Positions 8,941 through 19,320 are shown, numbered from the stretch's first letter. The stretch: 64,000 nucleotides of DNA from Streptomyces sp. WAC08241 (GCA_007858575.1 CP042279.1:434001-498000), one strand, 5' to 3'. Numbers and translations: made by a program. The notes: generated from the letters alone by a model not told the origin.

Positions 8941-10388
8941 TCAGGCCCGGCGGCGCGGCAGCCGCAGCGAGGCCAGCGCCGTGAGCCCCAGGAATCCGGC
9001 GCTGATCAGCAGGCTCGTGCCCAGCGCCGACTCCACGGACCGGCCCGCCAGCGAACCGAAGACCGCGATCGCCAGCGCGCCCGCCGTCTGCCGGACCGCG
9101 TTCAGGAGCCCCGCCGCCGTCCCCGCCCGCTCCGCCGGAACGGCCTCCAGCATCGCGGCGATCAGCGGCGGCAGTGAGAAGCCCGCCCCGAGCGCCAGCG
9201 GCACCAGGAGCAGGGCCTGCACCGGCAGCGGGGTCCCCGCGTCCACGGCGAGCAGCCCGAGGAGCCCGGCCGCCCCGACCACCTGGCCCACGACGATCGG
9301 CAGCCGCGCCCCGTACCGCGCCGCCACCTTCGCCGACAGCACGTTCACCCCGGCGAGCAGCCCCGTCATCGGCAGGAACATCAGCCCCGCGCCGAGCGCC
9401 GAGAGCCCGAGGACCTGCTGGAAGAAGAGGCCGAACACGAAGACCATGCCGTAGAAGGCCACGCTGTTTGCCGCGCCCGCCGCCACCGTCACCGCCACCG
9501 TCGTGTCCCGGAAGAGCCCGAGCGGCACCACCGGGTCGCGCCGCCGGGCCTCGACCGCCAGGAACGCGGCGAAGGCGGCCACCGCGACCCCAGCGCCCAC
9601 CACCCCTCCGTACCGCCCTCGATGGCGGCGAAGGTCAGCGCTCCGAGCGCCGCCACAGCGGTCACCTGCCCCGGCAGGTCCAGCGGCGCGGGCCGGCGGG
9701 CCGAGCGCGCCACCCGGGCGAGCAGGACGAGCGCGGCGAGGCCCAGCGGCAGGTTGACGAAGAAGACGCCGCGCCAGCTCCAGGCCGTCGTCAGCGCCCC
9801 GCCCGCGACCGGGCCGAGCGCCACCGCGACCGTCCCGCCCGCCGCCCACAGCGACACCGCGCGGGCCCGCCGCCCCGGATCGCCGTACGCCTCCCGTACG
9901 AGCGCGAGGGAGGCCGGCAGCATCACGGCCGCCGCCGCGCTCCTGCACCGCCCGGGCCGCGAGCAGCGCCGGAAGGCCGGGGCGAGACCGCAGGCGGCCG
10001 AGGCGAGCGTGAAGACGACGACCCCGGCGCCGTACGCCCGGCTCGCCCCGATCCGGTCCGCGAGCGCCCCGCTGGACAGCAGCAGCGCGGCGAGGACCAG
10101 CGTGTACGAGTCGACCACCCACTGGAGGCCGGTCATGCCGGTCCGCAGGTCGGCGCCGACGGCGGGCAGGGCGACGTTGACGACCGAGGTGTCGAGGCTG
10201 ATGAGGGCGAACCCGAGCAGGGCGGCGGCGAGGGCCGGACCGGGGGAGGAAGGGGCCTTGGGGGCAGGCGGGGCCCCGGGCCCGGCAGGAGTCTCGGGAC
10301 CGGAAGGGGTTTCGGGCCCGGCAGGAGTCTTGGGCCCGGCAGGGATTTCGGGAACAACAGGGGCTTCGCTGCGAACCGTTGAGGACAT
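8941..10388 (-). CDS. MFS multidrug exporter, DHA2 (14-helix, EmrB/QacA-like)
   Basis: Drug:proton antiporter of about 480 residues. After a Pro/Gly-rich cytoplasmic head (about 35 residues) comes the first helix with the DHA2 motif ALISLDTSVVNVALPAVGAD, then the motif A region (SSGALADRIGASRAYGAG) and several further helices up to RLPRRRA. Breaks near 9598 and about 9950 join three frames that all fit the family. The start is the ATG at 10388, facing a divergent AraC/GlxA-type gene across about 70 bp, a common regulator-exporter arrangement. The substrate cannot be read from sequence. Confidence 0.85.
10284..10355 (-). repeat. 18-bp imperfect tandem repeat coding the exporter's Pro-rich N-terminus
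   Basis: Four adjacent 18-bp units (for example ggcaggagtcttgggccc on the plus strand) encode a PETPAG-like hexapeptide run before the first transmembrane helix. Neighbouring sequence at 10267-10283 looks like a further degenerate unit. Confidence 0.8.
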
Positions 10389-10458
10389 GGCCCCAGCTTC
10401 GTGACCTGCGGACCCGTAGAGTAGTGGCCCGAATGCCATACGACCGGAGGTTCTGGCC

Positions 10459-11414
10459 ATGCCGACCGCGTCCCGCGTCCGCCGCGTCGCCGTGATCGCC
10501 GCCCCGCCCGTCTCGATGTTCAACCTCGCCATCCCGGAGATGCTGTTCGGCAAGGTCGAGATCGACGGCGGACCGGGGTACGAGACGGTCATCTGCGCCC
10601 CGACCCCGGGCCCGTCACCACCACCGGCGGCCTCGACCTGACGGTCCCGCGCGGGCTCGACGCGGTGGCCGGCGCCGACACGGTGATCCTCGCGGGCAGC
10701 GGCTCGTACACCGACCCCGATCCGCGCATCCTCGACGCGCTGCGCGGCGCCGCCGGCGCGGGCAAGCGGATCGCCTCCATCTGCACCGGCGCCTTCGCGC
10801 TCGCCGAGGCCGGACTGCTCGACGGCCGCGCGGCCACGACGTACTGGGCGTACCGGCCGCTGCTCGCCGCCCGGCACCCGGCCGTCGACCTCCAGGACGA
10901 CGTCCTCTACGTGCAGGACGGTTCCGTCCTCACCTCCTCCGGATACGCGGCGGGCATCGACCTCTGCCTGCACGTCATCCGCACCGACCACGGCGCCGCC
11001 GTCGCCAACACCGTCGCGCGGCTCGCCCTCGTCGCGCCCGTACGGCCGGGCGGACAGGCCCAGTTCACCCAGACCCCGCTGCCGCCCGAGCGCGGGCCTC
11101 CTTCGCCGACACGCGCGCGTGGGCGATGGAACACCTCGACGAGCCGCTCGGCCTCACCGACCTCGCCCGGCACGCGGGGGTCTCCGTCCGCACCCTCTCG
11201 CGCCGCTTCCACGCCGAGACCGGGGTCAGCCCGCTCCAGTGGCTGCTCCACCAGCGCGTCGAACGGGCGAAGGAACTCCTGGAGACCACCACCCTCCCCA
11301 TCGACGCGCTGGCCCGCGCCTGCGGCCTCGGCACGGCGGACTCCCTGCGCGGCCACCTCCTGCGCCGCACCGGCCTCACCCCGAGCGCCTACCGCGCCAC
11401 GTTCAGCCGTCTGA
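10459..11414 (+). CDS. GlxA-family (DJ-1/PfpI + AraC) transcriptional regulator
   Basis: About 318 residues. The N-terminal half is a DJ-1/PfpI-like domain with the elbow SICTGAFALAEAGLLDGR, where the nucleophile-position Cys is present. The C-terminal half is an AraC-type double helix-turn-helix (LTDLARHAGVSVRTLSRRFH and GVSPLQWLLHQRVERAKELL). The ATG at 10459 has GGAGG eight bases upstream. One break near 10605 and one near 11095 interrupt it. In the given sequence the last frame has no stop before the next gene, so the end at the TGA at 11412-11414 assumes one more base error; the exact C-terminus is uncertain. It is divergent from the exporter and is its plausible regulator. Confidence 0.8.
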
Positions 11415-11440
11415 CGGGGAGCGGCGTGGAGGACCGGGGC

Positions 11441-11832
11441 ATGAGCTTCGACATCTTCGTGTGCCGGTTCGAGAACGGCGAGCCGGCGCCCCTGGACATG
11501 AGCGCCGCACACGAGGTTCTCGCCCCCACGTGGTGGCACGGGACCCCCGGACGGACTTCCTGTACGTGCGTACGGCGGAGAACGAGGAGGCGGGCGTGTA
11601 CTTCTCCAGCCCGGACAACATCACCTTCAACCGCTTCGGAGGCGGCGGCATCATGGACCTCCTGGCCGTCCTGCTGCGTCGGCTGGACGCCGTGCTCGTC
11701 GTCCCGGGCGGACCGACCATGATCCGGCGGGACGAGGACCGCGACCTCCTGCCCGCCGCCCTCAGGGACGAGTGGCCCGTCGTCGTGGCCCGCACCGGCG
11801 CGGAGATCGACCGGGCGATCCGGGCTTCCTGA
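11441..11832 (+). CDS. Conserved hypothetical protein (about 130 aa)
   Basis: Starts MSFDIFVCRFENGEPAPLD from an ATG with a GAGG-containing leader, 26 bp after the AraC-type gene, so probably co-transcribed. The protein has a central Gly-rich strand-like motif (FNRFGGGGIMDLLAVLLR) and a closing stretch PVVVARTGAEIDRAIRAS. Short proteins of this pattern occur widely in Streptomyces; I know no function. One break lies near 11530-11535, in the AP-HVVARDP junction. Confidence 0.6.
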
Positions 11833-11944
11833 AGGGACACGGGCGCGACTGCCCTTGTGGTCGGGCTGGTCGGGCTGGTCGGGGAAGGAGGAGGTTCCGC
11901 CCACACGTCACGGGGGAGACGCATGGACGGGGCCGTTCAGAAGG

Positions 11945-12304
11945 TCAGGAAGGGGCCGGCCCTCCGTCCCACATGATCTTCACATCGGGATACAGCCTCC
12001 GGGCTTCCGCCATGAAGGCGTACGCACCCGACCCGCGCGCACCCTCCGTGATCTGCGCTCCGCGCTCCTCCGCGATGTCCAGGGCGAGCCTGTAGAGCGC
12101 CGCGAAGGTCTCGTCGGGGTAAGCCCCGCTGCTCGCTCACCACGTGCCCCGACCATCCATGCAGACGTCGGTCTTTCCGTTGTGGCAGCAGGAAGCGCTG
12201 CCGCGATACGGGCAGTTGCACAGCTTCGCGAGCCGCTGAATCGGCTCGCGTGCGGGAACGGACACGTTCCTACCTTTCGGGCGGGTACTCCTGCCAGTGC
12301 TCAT
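11945..12304 (-). pseudogene. Small Cys-rich ORF with an in-frame TGA
   Basis: From ATG 12304 (or GTG 12265, five bases after the upstream stop) the reading gives a Cys-rich segment (LAKLCNCPYRGSASCCHNGK, then VCMDGRGTW). A TGA follows at 12137-12139. The same frame then continues with a coding-like segment (YPDETFAALYRLALDIAEER, then YAFMAEARRLYPDVKIMWDG) to a second TGA at 11945. No indel is needed to join them, so this is a nonsense codon, a TGG-to-TGA base error, or two separate short ORFs. I do not recognise the family. It overlaps the end of the upstream Cys-motif gene. Confidence 0.4.
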
Positions 12305-12503
12305 GCTCGTCAACCCACCAGGCAACCGCGCAGTCGAGACACCGGTACCGCCAACGGGGCAGTCTCGTGGTCGTGTCCGCCGCCTTGAAAGGATGACTCC
12401 CGTCCCGGCACACTTGACGCACCGTACCGGGGCTTCTGCGTGGTCTCCGACATGCCGGACAGGCTATCGGGGGCACGTTCCGCCCCCACCGGATGACCGC
12501 CAT
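12270..12503 (-). CDS. Small protein with two Cys pairs (putative zinc ribbon)
   Basis: 77 residues from the ATG at 12503. Two CxxC knuckles (CPACRRP near residue 15 and YRCLDCAVAWW near 55) suggest one bound zinc. The tail is acidic and aromatic (VDEHEHWQEYPPER). It follows the SMI1-like remnant by 14 bp and overlaps the next small ORF, so the three look like a minor operon. The function is unknown, and no clear ribosome-binding site precedes the chosen start. Confidence 0.45.
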   Translation of the reverse strand: MAVIRWGRNVPPIACPACRRPRRSPGTVRQVCRDGSHPFKAADTTTRLPRWRYRCLDCAVAWWVDEHEHWQEYPPER

Positions 12504-12516
12504 CGCCGCAGCCGTC

Positions 12517-12880
12517 TCACGACCAGGCAAGTCGACCTTCGGTGAACCGGCAGACCGGGAGCTTCCATCGGCGATCCTCGTCAGCGTCTCCGCCACGGAG
12601 TCGAAATACCGGGCCATCGATTCGTACTCGCCCGTGACCGTGGGCTCCCCACGAACCATCTGCCGACGCGCCCGTCCCGCACGTCGACGAACTTTCCCGC
12701 CCAGCCGTCCCGGTCCGACAGGAAAGGGATCCACTCGTCGCGCCAGAACGGATGGTCCGGCTGGTCCGGAGGGTCGAATCCACCGGACACGGAGCGGTTC
12801 GCGTAGAGCCTCTCCATCGCCCTTTGCCCTCTCCGCAGAAATGTCTCCGTCCGACTACGCCACTGTGGAGAGGGGAGCAC
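12517..12880 (-). pseudogene. SMI1/KNR4-like protein, C-terminal remnant
   Basis: The segment DEWIPFLSDRDGWAGKFVDV followed by VGRWFVG, EYESMARYFDSVAETLTRI and a closing FTEGRLAWS matches the C-terminal half of SMI1/KNR4 domains, which in bacteria often act as immunity proteins to polymorphic toxins. The N-terminal half (usually about 60-80 residues) is missing: upstream of about 12830 the frame gives unrelated residues. Two frame breaks lie near 12650 and 12560. No toxin gene is adjacent. I infer a truncated orphan immunity gene. Confidence 0.5.
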
Positions 12881-13129
12881 CGACCGGAGAACCTTGCGGG
12901 GATGGTACTCCGCGCATGCGTTCCGTCCCTCCCCGCGATCACCTTCCGCCCCGAAGCGCAGGGCCGACCCTCAGTGAGCCTTCTCGGCGGCGACGCTCCG
13001 GGGCGAGGACGGCTGCGGTGATGACCCGCCTCACACCGCCCCTGCACACGGAATGAAACGGGCAGGTGGGAGCGTTCCCCGCACCGAACACCCCGTCTTC
13101 ACCCCCGTCACCCCCTCGGAGAGAAACCC

Positions 13130-13914
13130 ATGCGCGTCGAGATCTGGAGCGACATCGCCTGCCCCTGGTGCTACATAGGAAAGGCGCGCTTCGAGAAGGG
13201 GCTCGCGGCCTTCGCGCACCGGGACGACGTCGAGGTGGTGCACCGGTCCTTCGAGCTCGACCCCGGTCGCGCCAAGGACGACACGGCCCCCGTCCTGGAG
13301 ATGCTGGCGAAGAAGTACGGCCGCACCCTCGACGAGGCCCGGGCCATGGAGGCGCACGTCGCCTCCAACGCGCGCTCCGAGGGGCTCGGCTACCGCACCG
13401 AGGGCCGCGACCACGGCAACACCTTCGACATCCACCGGCTGCTCCACCTCGCCAAGGCGCGCGGCCGGCAGGGCGAGCTCCTGGACCTGGCCTACCGGGC
13501 CAACTTCGCCGAGGAGCGCTCCGTCTTCGACGCCGACACCCTGGTGGCGCTCGGCGTGGAGGCCGGCCTCGACGAGACCGAGGTCCGGGCCGTCCTCGCC
13601 GACGAGGCCGCCTACGCCGACGACGTACGCCAGGACGAGCGCGAGGCCGCCGAACTCGGCGCCAACGGCGTGCCGTTCTTCGTCCTCGACCGCCGCTACG
13701 GCGTCTCCGGCGGCCAGCCCGCCGAGGTCTTCACCCAGGCCCTCGAACAGGCCTGGCAGGGTCGCGCCTCCAGCCGCTCGGCACCGGCACCGGCACGGAC
13801 GCCGACGCCTGCGGCCCGGACGGCTGCGAGGTCCCCGGGCCTGATCACCCGGACCCGGTCCCGGTCCGGATTTCGGCGCCCGCCGTCCCGGGCCGGGGCC
13901 CCGCACCCCGCTGA
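13130..13914 (+). CDS. DsbA-family oxidoreductase, FrnE-like
   Basis: About 261 residues. The thioredoxin-fold active site CPWC lies at residues 11-14 ([18 protein letters not shown]). The inserted helical domain carries the FrnE signature [16 protein letters not shown], and the cis-Pro loop is [18 protein letters not shown]. FrnE-type proteins are cytoplasmic disulfide oxidoreductases or isomerases; in Streptomyces homologues take part in some polyketide pathways, but no such cluster is here. One break near 13762 precedes the C-terminal tail, which in the restored frame has the usual [10 protein letters not shown]. The following 46 residues may be over-extended. Confidence 0.88.
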
Positions 13915-13996
13915 CCTGCGGTGATAAGCCGCGCTTGGAAGGCCCCCCAGGTGGGGCGCGATTGACGGGTGATCGTCGGGAATCCAGGGTGGGGGC

Positions 13997-15075
13997 ATGG
14001 ATTCCCTTGACCAGCCTCTCGACCAGTCTCTCGACCGGCTCCTCGGCGGCGCCGAGTTCGCGCCCAAGAAGACCTATCTCAACACCTCCACCTGCGGGCT
14101 CATGCCCCGCCGGACCGTCGAGGCCGTCACGCTCCTCGCCCAGGAGACCGCCGACGGCGCCCCGGCGGGTCCGGGAGCTTCGAGATCGTCGACGAGGCCC
14201 GGGCGACCTTCGCCCGGCTCGTCGGAACCGCCCCCGAGCGCGTCGCCGTCGGCAGCTCGGTCGCCGTGCACTGCGGGATGATCGCCCAGTCGCTGCCCGC
14301 CGGTTCCGAGGTCCTCTTCCCCGAGGGCGACTTCTCCTCCGTCATCACCCCTTCACGATCCGCGGCGACCTCAAGGTCCGCTTCGCGCCCCTGGAGCGGC
14401 TCGCCGGGGCCGTCCGGCCGGAGACCGGTCTCGTCGCCCTCTCCGCCGTGCAGTCGGCGGACGGCCGGACGGCCGACCTCGCGGCGGTACGGGAGGCCGC
14501 GGCCGTCCACGGCGCCCGCACCCTCCTGGACGCCACCCAGGCGGCCGGCTGGCTGCCGCTGCGCGCGGGGAGTGGGACTACACGGTCGCCGGCGGCTACA
14601 AGTACCTGCTCTGTTCGCGCGGGGCGTCCTTCCTCACCGTCACCGAGGAGGCGCAGGACTCGCTCCTGGCCATCCACGCCAACTGGGTCACCGGCGAGGA
14701 CCGGTGGGTCAACAGCTACGGCCCGGTCCGCGAACTCGCCGCTCCGCGCGCCGGTTCGACGAGCCGATGGCCTTCCTCTCGTACCACGGGGCGGCCCGTT
14801 CGCTCGCCCTCCTCGAAGAGGTCGGCATCGAGCGGATCGAGGTCCACAACAAGGGGCTCGCGGCCCGCTTCCGCGCCGGGCTCCGCTCCCTCGGGCACGC
14901 GCCGGTCGAGGACGACTCGACGGTCGTCGCCGTCCCGGGCCTCGGGGACCGCGCGGACGCCCTGGAGCGGGCCGGCGTCCTGCTCTCGGCCCGCGCGGGC
15001 AACCTGCGGGCCTCCTTCCACCTGTACAACACGACGGCGGACGTGGACCGCGCCCTGGACGTCCTGGGCGGCTGA
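13997..15075 (+). CDS. Class V aminotransferase (PLP-dependent)
   Basis: About 360 residues. The N-terminal [18 protein letters not shown] is typical of the isopenicillin-N-epimerase/cysteine-desulfurase-like subgroup. The PLP-binding Lys lies in [12 protein letters not shown] near residue 200, preceded by the Asp of [13 protein letters not shown]. The C-terminus is [20 protein letters not shown]. Breaks occur near 14165, 14350, 14570 and 14740. Substrate specificity cannot be inferred. It starts 82 bp after the FrnE-like gene in the same direction. Confidence 0.8.
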
Positions 15076-15160
15076 GGCGGGGCGGCGGTGAGGGCCCGAG
15101 AGGCCGGGGCCCAGGGCCCTGTGCCCGGCCCCCGCCCTGTGCCCGGCCCCCCCGCCCGGC

Positions 15161-15669
15161 TCAGCAGGCCCCCGCCCCCGGCGCGCAGTCGACCGCCCCT
15201 CCGTCTCCCCGCGCAGGTTCTCCGCGACGAGGTCGAGCAGCCGGGACAGCTCCGCCCCGTCGGTCGTGGAGAGCCCGTCGAGCGAGCACGCCTCCAGGTC
15301 CCGCCAGGCGTCCTCGACGCCCGCGCGCAGCGCCTGGCCCTTCTCCGTCGCCTCGACCAGGACCGCGCGCCGGTCCGCCGGGTCCGGGCCGCGCCGCACG
15401 TGCCCGGACTGTTCGAGCCGCTGGAGCATCTTCGTCACCGTCGACGGGTCCAGGCCCAGGGACTGGATCAGCTCCGACTGCCGGACCGGCCCGCAGTCCC
15501 ACAGCCGCATCATCATCAGCTCCTGGCCCGGGTAGAGCCCGAGCTCCCGCAGCCGCCGCCCCATGGCGATCCGGTGCATCCGCGCGACCCGCGCCAGGGC
15601 GTGGTTGACGGGCCCGCAGCGCGTGGCGGCGAGCGGCGGCTCGGTACAGACGGGGTCGGTTCCGGACAC
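15161..15669 (-). CDS. MarR-family transcriptional regulator
   Basis: About 169 residues from a GTG with GAGGAG five to ten bases upstream. The winged helix-turn-helix is [20 protein letters not shown] followed by the wing [20 protein letters not shown] break near 15190 shifts the end; the restored tail DCAPGAGAC contains two Cys residues, which might make the protein redox responsive. It is divergent from the old-yellow-enzyme gene and is flanked by palindromic sites (15704-15788), consistent with auto- and target repression. Confidence 0.85.
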
Positions 15670-15703
15670 GGGAGCTCCTCGGGACGTCGTCACCCAAAGA
15701 TTA

Positions 15704-15788
15704 CCTTGGTCGGCCAAGCAATGGGTTACAGTGGCGTCCGGACCAGATACTTGGTCGACCACATAAGTCCGATACTTGGTCGACCACA
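15704..15788. promoter_or_regulatory. MarR operator sites between marR and the ene-reductase gene
   Basis: Three related sites lie in the divergent promoter. A near-palindrome, CCTTGGTCGGCCAAGC, is at 15704-15719, and a perfect 18-bp direct repeat, gatacttggtcgaccaca, occurs at 15746-15763 and 15771-15788 (25 bp apart). Each repeat contains the palindrome TGGTCGACCA. The last copy ends about 20 bp before the ene-reductase start codon. The layout fits cooperative binding by a MarR dimer; binding itself is inferred. Confidence 0.75.
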
Positions 15789-15809
15789 CACTTTGTGGAA
15801 GGGACCGCC

Positions 15810-16872
15810 ATGACCACCGCCTTCGACCCGATCGACCTCGCCGGCACCCGGCTCGCCAACCGCATCGCCATGGCCCCCATGACCCGCAGCCGGGCCGAGG
15901 GCGAGAGCCGCACCCCACCGCGCTCGTCGCGGAGTACTACGCCCAGCGCGCCTCCACCGGCCTCATCATCACCGAAGGCGTCCAGCCCACCGCCATCGGC
16001 CAGGGCTACCCCAACACCCCCGGCCTGCACACCGCCGAGCAGATCGCCGCCTGGCGCGAGGTCACCGACGCCGTCCACGCGAAGGGCGGCCGGATCTTCG
16101 CCCAGCTCATGCACGCCGGCCGGATCAGCCACCCCGAGGTCCTCGGCGGCGGCCTCCACCCCGTCGGCCCCTCCGCCGTCGCCCCGGCCGGAAAGCTCTT
16201 CGCCGGCACCCTCATCGACTTCCTCGCCCCGCGCGCACTCACCGCCGACGGGATAGCGGAGACGATCGCCGGCTTCGCCACCGCCGCCCGCAACGCCGTC
16301 GAGGCCGGTTTCGACGGCGTCGAGATCCACGGCGCCAACGGCTATCTGATCCAGCAGTTCCTCGCCACCGGCTCCAACCACCGCACCGACGAGTGGGGCG
16401 GCCCGGTCGAGAACCGCATCCGCTTCGCCGTCGAGGTCGTCAAGGCCGTCGCCGCCGAGATCGGCCCGGAGCGCACCGGCCTGCGCATCTCCCCGGCCAA
16501 CACCTACAACGACATCGCCGAGACCGACACCGACGCGATCTACCCGGCCCTCGTCGCCGCGATCGACCCGATCGGCATCGCGTACCTGCACGTCACCGAG
16601 GCCACGCCCGAGGTCCGCGAGCTGACCCTCGCCCTGCGCAAGGCGTTCTCCGGCACCTTCGTCCTCAACCCGGCCACCGAGGGCCCGACCGGGCCCGACG
16701 CCTCGCCCTGATCGAGGACGGCACCACCGACCTCGTCGCCTACGGCGCGCTCTTCATCGCCAACCCCGACCTGCCCGCCCGCCTGAAGGCCGGCGGCCCG
16801 TACAACACCCCGGACCCCGCCACCTTCTTCGGCGGCGACCACCGCGGCTACACGGACTACCCGGCGCTGTAA
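15810..16872 (+). CDS. Old yellow enzyme family ene-reductase (NADH:flavin oxidoreductase)
   Basis: FMN-dependent reductase of about 354 residues that reduces activated C=C bonds. The TIM-barrel start [20 protein letters not shown], the FMN/substrate region [19 protein letters not shown], the active-site helix [20 protein letters not shown], and the closing [18 protein letters not shown] are all classic. Breaks occur near 15915 and 16700. Paired with a divergent MarR regulator, it probably belongs to an inducible response to electrophiles or quinones; the inducer is unknown. Confidence 0.92.
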
Positions 16873-16990
16873 CCCCCGGGCGCACGCGGGAGGGGCGGGG
16901 TCCCGGCACCGGAACCCCGCCCCTCCCGCCGTACCGGAGCCCGTACGGGATCCCGTACGGACCACCCTGCCGTGCCGGAGCCCGTACGGG

Positions 16991-18094
16991 CTACCGCCAG
17001 GCCTCCGTCACCGCCCGGCGCGCGCCCTCCAGGTCCACCGCGCGGCCCGTCTCGCCGAGCGCCGCGCCGAGCGCCGCGAGCGAGGACTGGACGGCGCCCG
17101 GGGTCGCGTCCACCCCGTAGTGGTTGACCCGGATCATCTCCCCGGACAGCGCGCCGCCGCCCGCGATCAGCGGCAGCGACGGATCGGCCGCGAGCGCCTT
17201 CGCCACCAGCTCGGCGGCGTTCACGCCCTCCGGCGTGCGCAGCGTCGTCGCCACCGGGGCCGCGTCCTTCGCCTCGTACACGTACGGCTCCAGGCCGCCG
17301 CCCAGCGCGAGCGCGCCCGCGCGGGTCGCGGCCGCCGCCGAGGCGTGCCGCGCCATCAGCGCGTCCAGGCCCTCCGCCTCGATCCGCTCCACACAGGCCT
17401 CCAGGGCCAGCATCTCCAACTGCGCCGGGGCGTGCAGCAGCGTCTTGCGGCCGCCGTCGATCCAGCGCTCCTTCCAGTCCAGGAGCGAGAGGTACGAGCG
17501 AGCGGCGCGGCCGGATTGGCGGCGAACCGCTCCCAGGCCCGCGCGCTCACCGACACCGCGGACACGCCCGCGGGCCGCCCATCGCCTTCTGCGCGCCGAT
17601 GATGCACAGGTCCACGCCCCACGCGTCCGGCAGCACCGGCTCCGCGCCGATCGACGCCACCGCGTCCAGGTAGAACAGCGCGCCGTGGGCCCGGACGACC
17701 TCGCCGATCTCCGCGACCGGGTTGGTGTTGCCCGTCGCCGCCTCCGCGTGCACCAGGGACACGAAGTCGATCTCCGGGTGCTCGGCGAGCGCCCGCTCCA
17801 CCCGCTCCGCCGTCACCGCCGTGTGGAAGGGCACCTCCAGGTCGACCACGGTCGCGCCGCAGTCCCGCAGCCAGTTCCCGAAGGTCTGCCCGTACGGGCC
17901 GGTGACCACGTTCAGCGCGGTCGAACCGGCCCGCGCCCCGCCCGGATGCACCCTTCGAGCGGCAGCAGGGCCTCGCCCTGGGTGATCACCACGTCCTGCT
18001 CCGTGGAGAGCAGCGCGGCCACCCGCCGCTCGATCGACGCGAAGTGCGCGGCGGTCAGCGGGGCCAGGTCCAGGAGCGGGTGCGTCACGGTCAC
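16991..18094 (-). CDS. Alanine-glyoxylate aminotransferase family protein (class V)
   Basis: About 368 residues from a GTG with GAGAAGG upstream. The N-terminal LLDLAPLTAAHFASIERRVA, the phosphate-binding NVVTGPYGQTFGNWLRDCGA, the PLP Asp in YLDAVASIGAEP, and the PLP Lys in IIGAQKAMGGP are visible. The C-terminus is ALSGEMIRVNHYGVDATPGA. Members transaminate glyoxylate or cleave related amino-acid analogues. Breaks lie near 17945 and 17500. It is divergent from the amidohydrolase gene across 79 bp. Confidence 0.85.
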
Positions 18095-18173
18095 GGTGGT
18101 GCCTTCTCGGGTCGGCGGTACGAGCCTGGCCAGCGTACGCCCACGCTCCCGCGGGCCCTCGTACAGTGCAGGC

Positions 18174-19253
18174 ATGAGCGATCACGAGGTGTTGCACGTG
18201 CGGGGCGGGTGCTCGTCGGCCCGGAGGACGTACGGGACGAACTCTGGTGCGTGGACGGGCGGATCACCTTCGAGCGGCCCCCGGGGAGGCCCTGACGGTG
18301 ACGGGCTGGGTCCTGCCCGGACTCGTCGACGCGCACTGCCACGTCGGCCTCGACCGGCACGGGCCCGTCGACGCGGACACCGCCGAGAAGCAGGCCCTCA
18401 CCGACCGGGACGCCGGGACCCTGCTCATCAGGGACGCCGGCTCGCCCTCCGACACCCGCTGGATCGACGACCGCGAGGATCTGCCGAAGATCATCCGCGC
18501 GGGCCGGCACATCGCCCGCACCCGCCGCTACATCCGCAACTACGCCCACGAGATCGAGCCCGCCGACCTCGTCGCGTACGTCGGCCGGGAGGCCCGCCGG
18601 GGCGACGGCTGGGTCAAGCTCGTCGGCGACTGGATCGACCGCGAGGCCGGCGACCTCACCGCCTGCTGGCCGCGCCCCGAGGTCGGGGCGGCCATCGCGG
18701 AGGCGCACCGGCTCGGCGCCCGGGTCACCGCCCACTGCTTCGCCGAGGACTCCTCCGCGACCTCGTCGAGGCGGGCATCGACTGCATCGAGCACGCCACC
18801 GGGCTCACCGAGGAGACCATCCCGCTCTTCGCCGAGCGGGGCGTCGCCATCGTCCCGACCCTGGTCAACATCGCGACCTTCCCGCACCTCGCGGACGGCG
18901 GCCAGGAGAAGTTCCCCGCTGGTCGGCCCACATGCGACGGTTGCACGAGCGGCGGTACGACACGGTCCGCGCCGCCTTCGACGCGGGCGTCCCGGTCTTC
19001 GTCGGCACCGACGCCGGCGGCTCCCTCGCCCACGGCCTGGTCGCGGAGGAGGTCGAGGAGCTGACCCGGGCCGGCATCCCGCCGATCGACGCCCTCTCGG
19101 CCACCACCTGGGGGCCAGGGCCTGGCTGGGCCGTCCCGCCCTGGAGGAGGGCGCCCCGCCGACCTCGTCGTCTACGGCGAGGACCCGCGCGCGGACGTCC
19201 GCGTCCTGGCGGCGCCGCGGCGGATCGTCGTCAACGGGCGGATCGTGGGCTGA
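18174..19253 (+). CDS. Metal-dependent amidohydrolase
   Basis: About 360 residues. The metal-binding HxH is in GLVDAHCHVGLDRH, further ligands are ARVTAHCF and CIEHATG, and the catalytic Asp is in FVGTDAGGSLAHG. The C-terminal beta-sandwich strand is RRIVVNGRIVG. Breaks occur near 18205, 18285, 18750, 18920 and 19120. The chosen TGA at 19251 falls inside an 18-bp repeat; with a single base difference the frame would continue to 19329 with an added DGR(I/V)VA repeat tail, so the C-terminus is uncertain. The substrate is unknown. Confidence 0.8.
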
Positions 19254-19287
19254 CGGGCGAGTCGTGGCCGACGGGCGGATCGTGGCC
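19233..19287 (+). repeat. 18-bp tandem repeat at the amidohydrolase 3' end
   Basis: Three copies of gacgggcggatcgtggcc-like units run across the stop codon of the amidohydrolase gene. The first copy carries the TGA; the next two are nearly identical to each other. Confidence 0.75.
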
Positions 19288-19320
19288 GACGGGCCGCGGA
19301 CGCGGGACACCCCGAGGAGC

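Noticed and set aside
12137..12139. Selenocysteine at the in-frame TGA of the small Cys-rich ORF
   Set aside because: No stem-loop of SECIS type was evident after the codon and Sec use is rare in Streptomyces; base error or nonsense is simpler.
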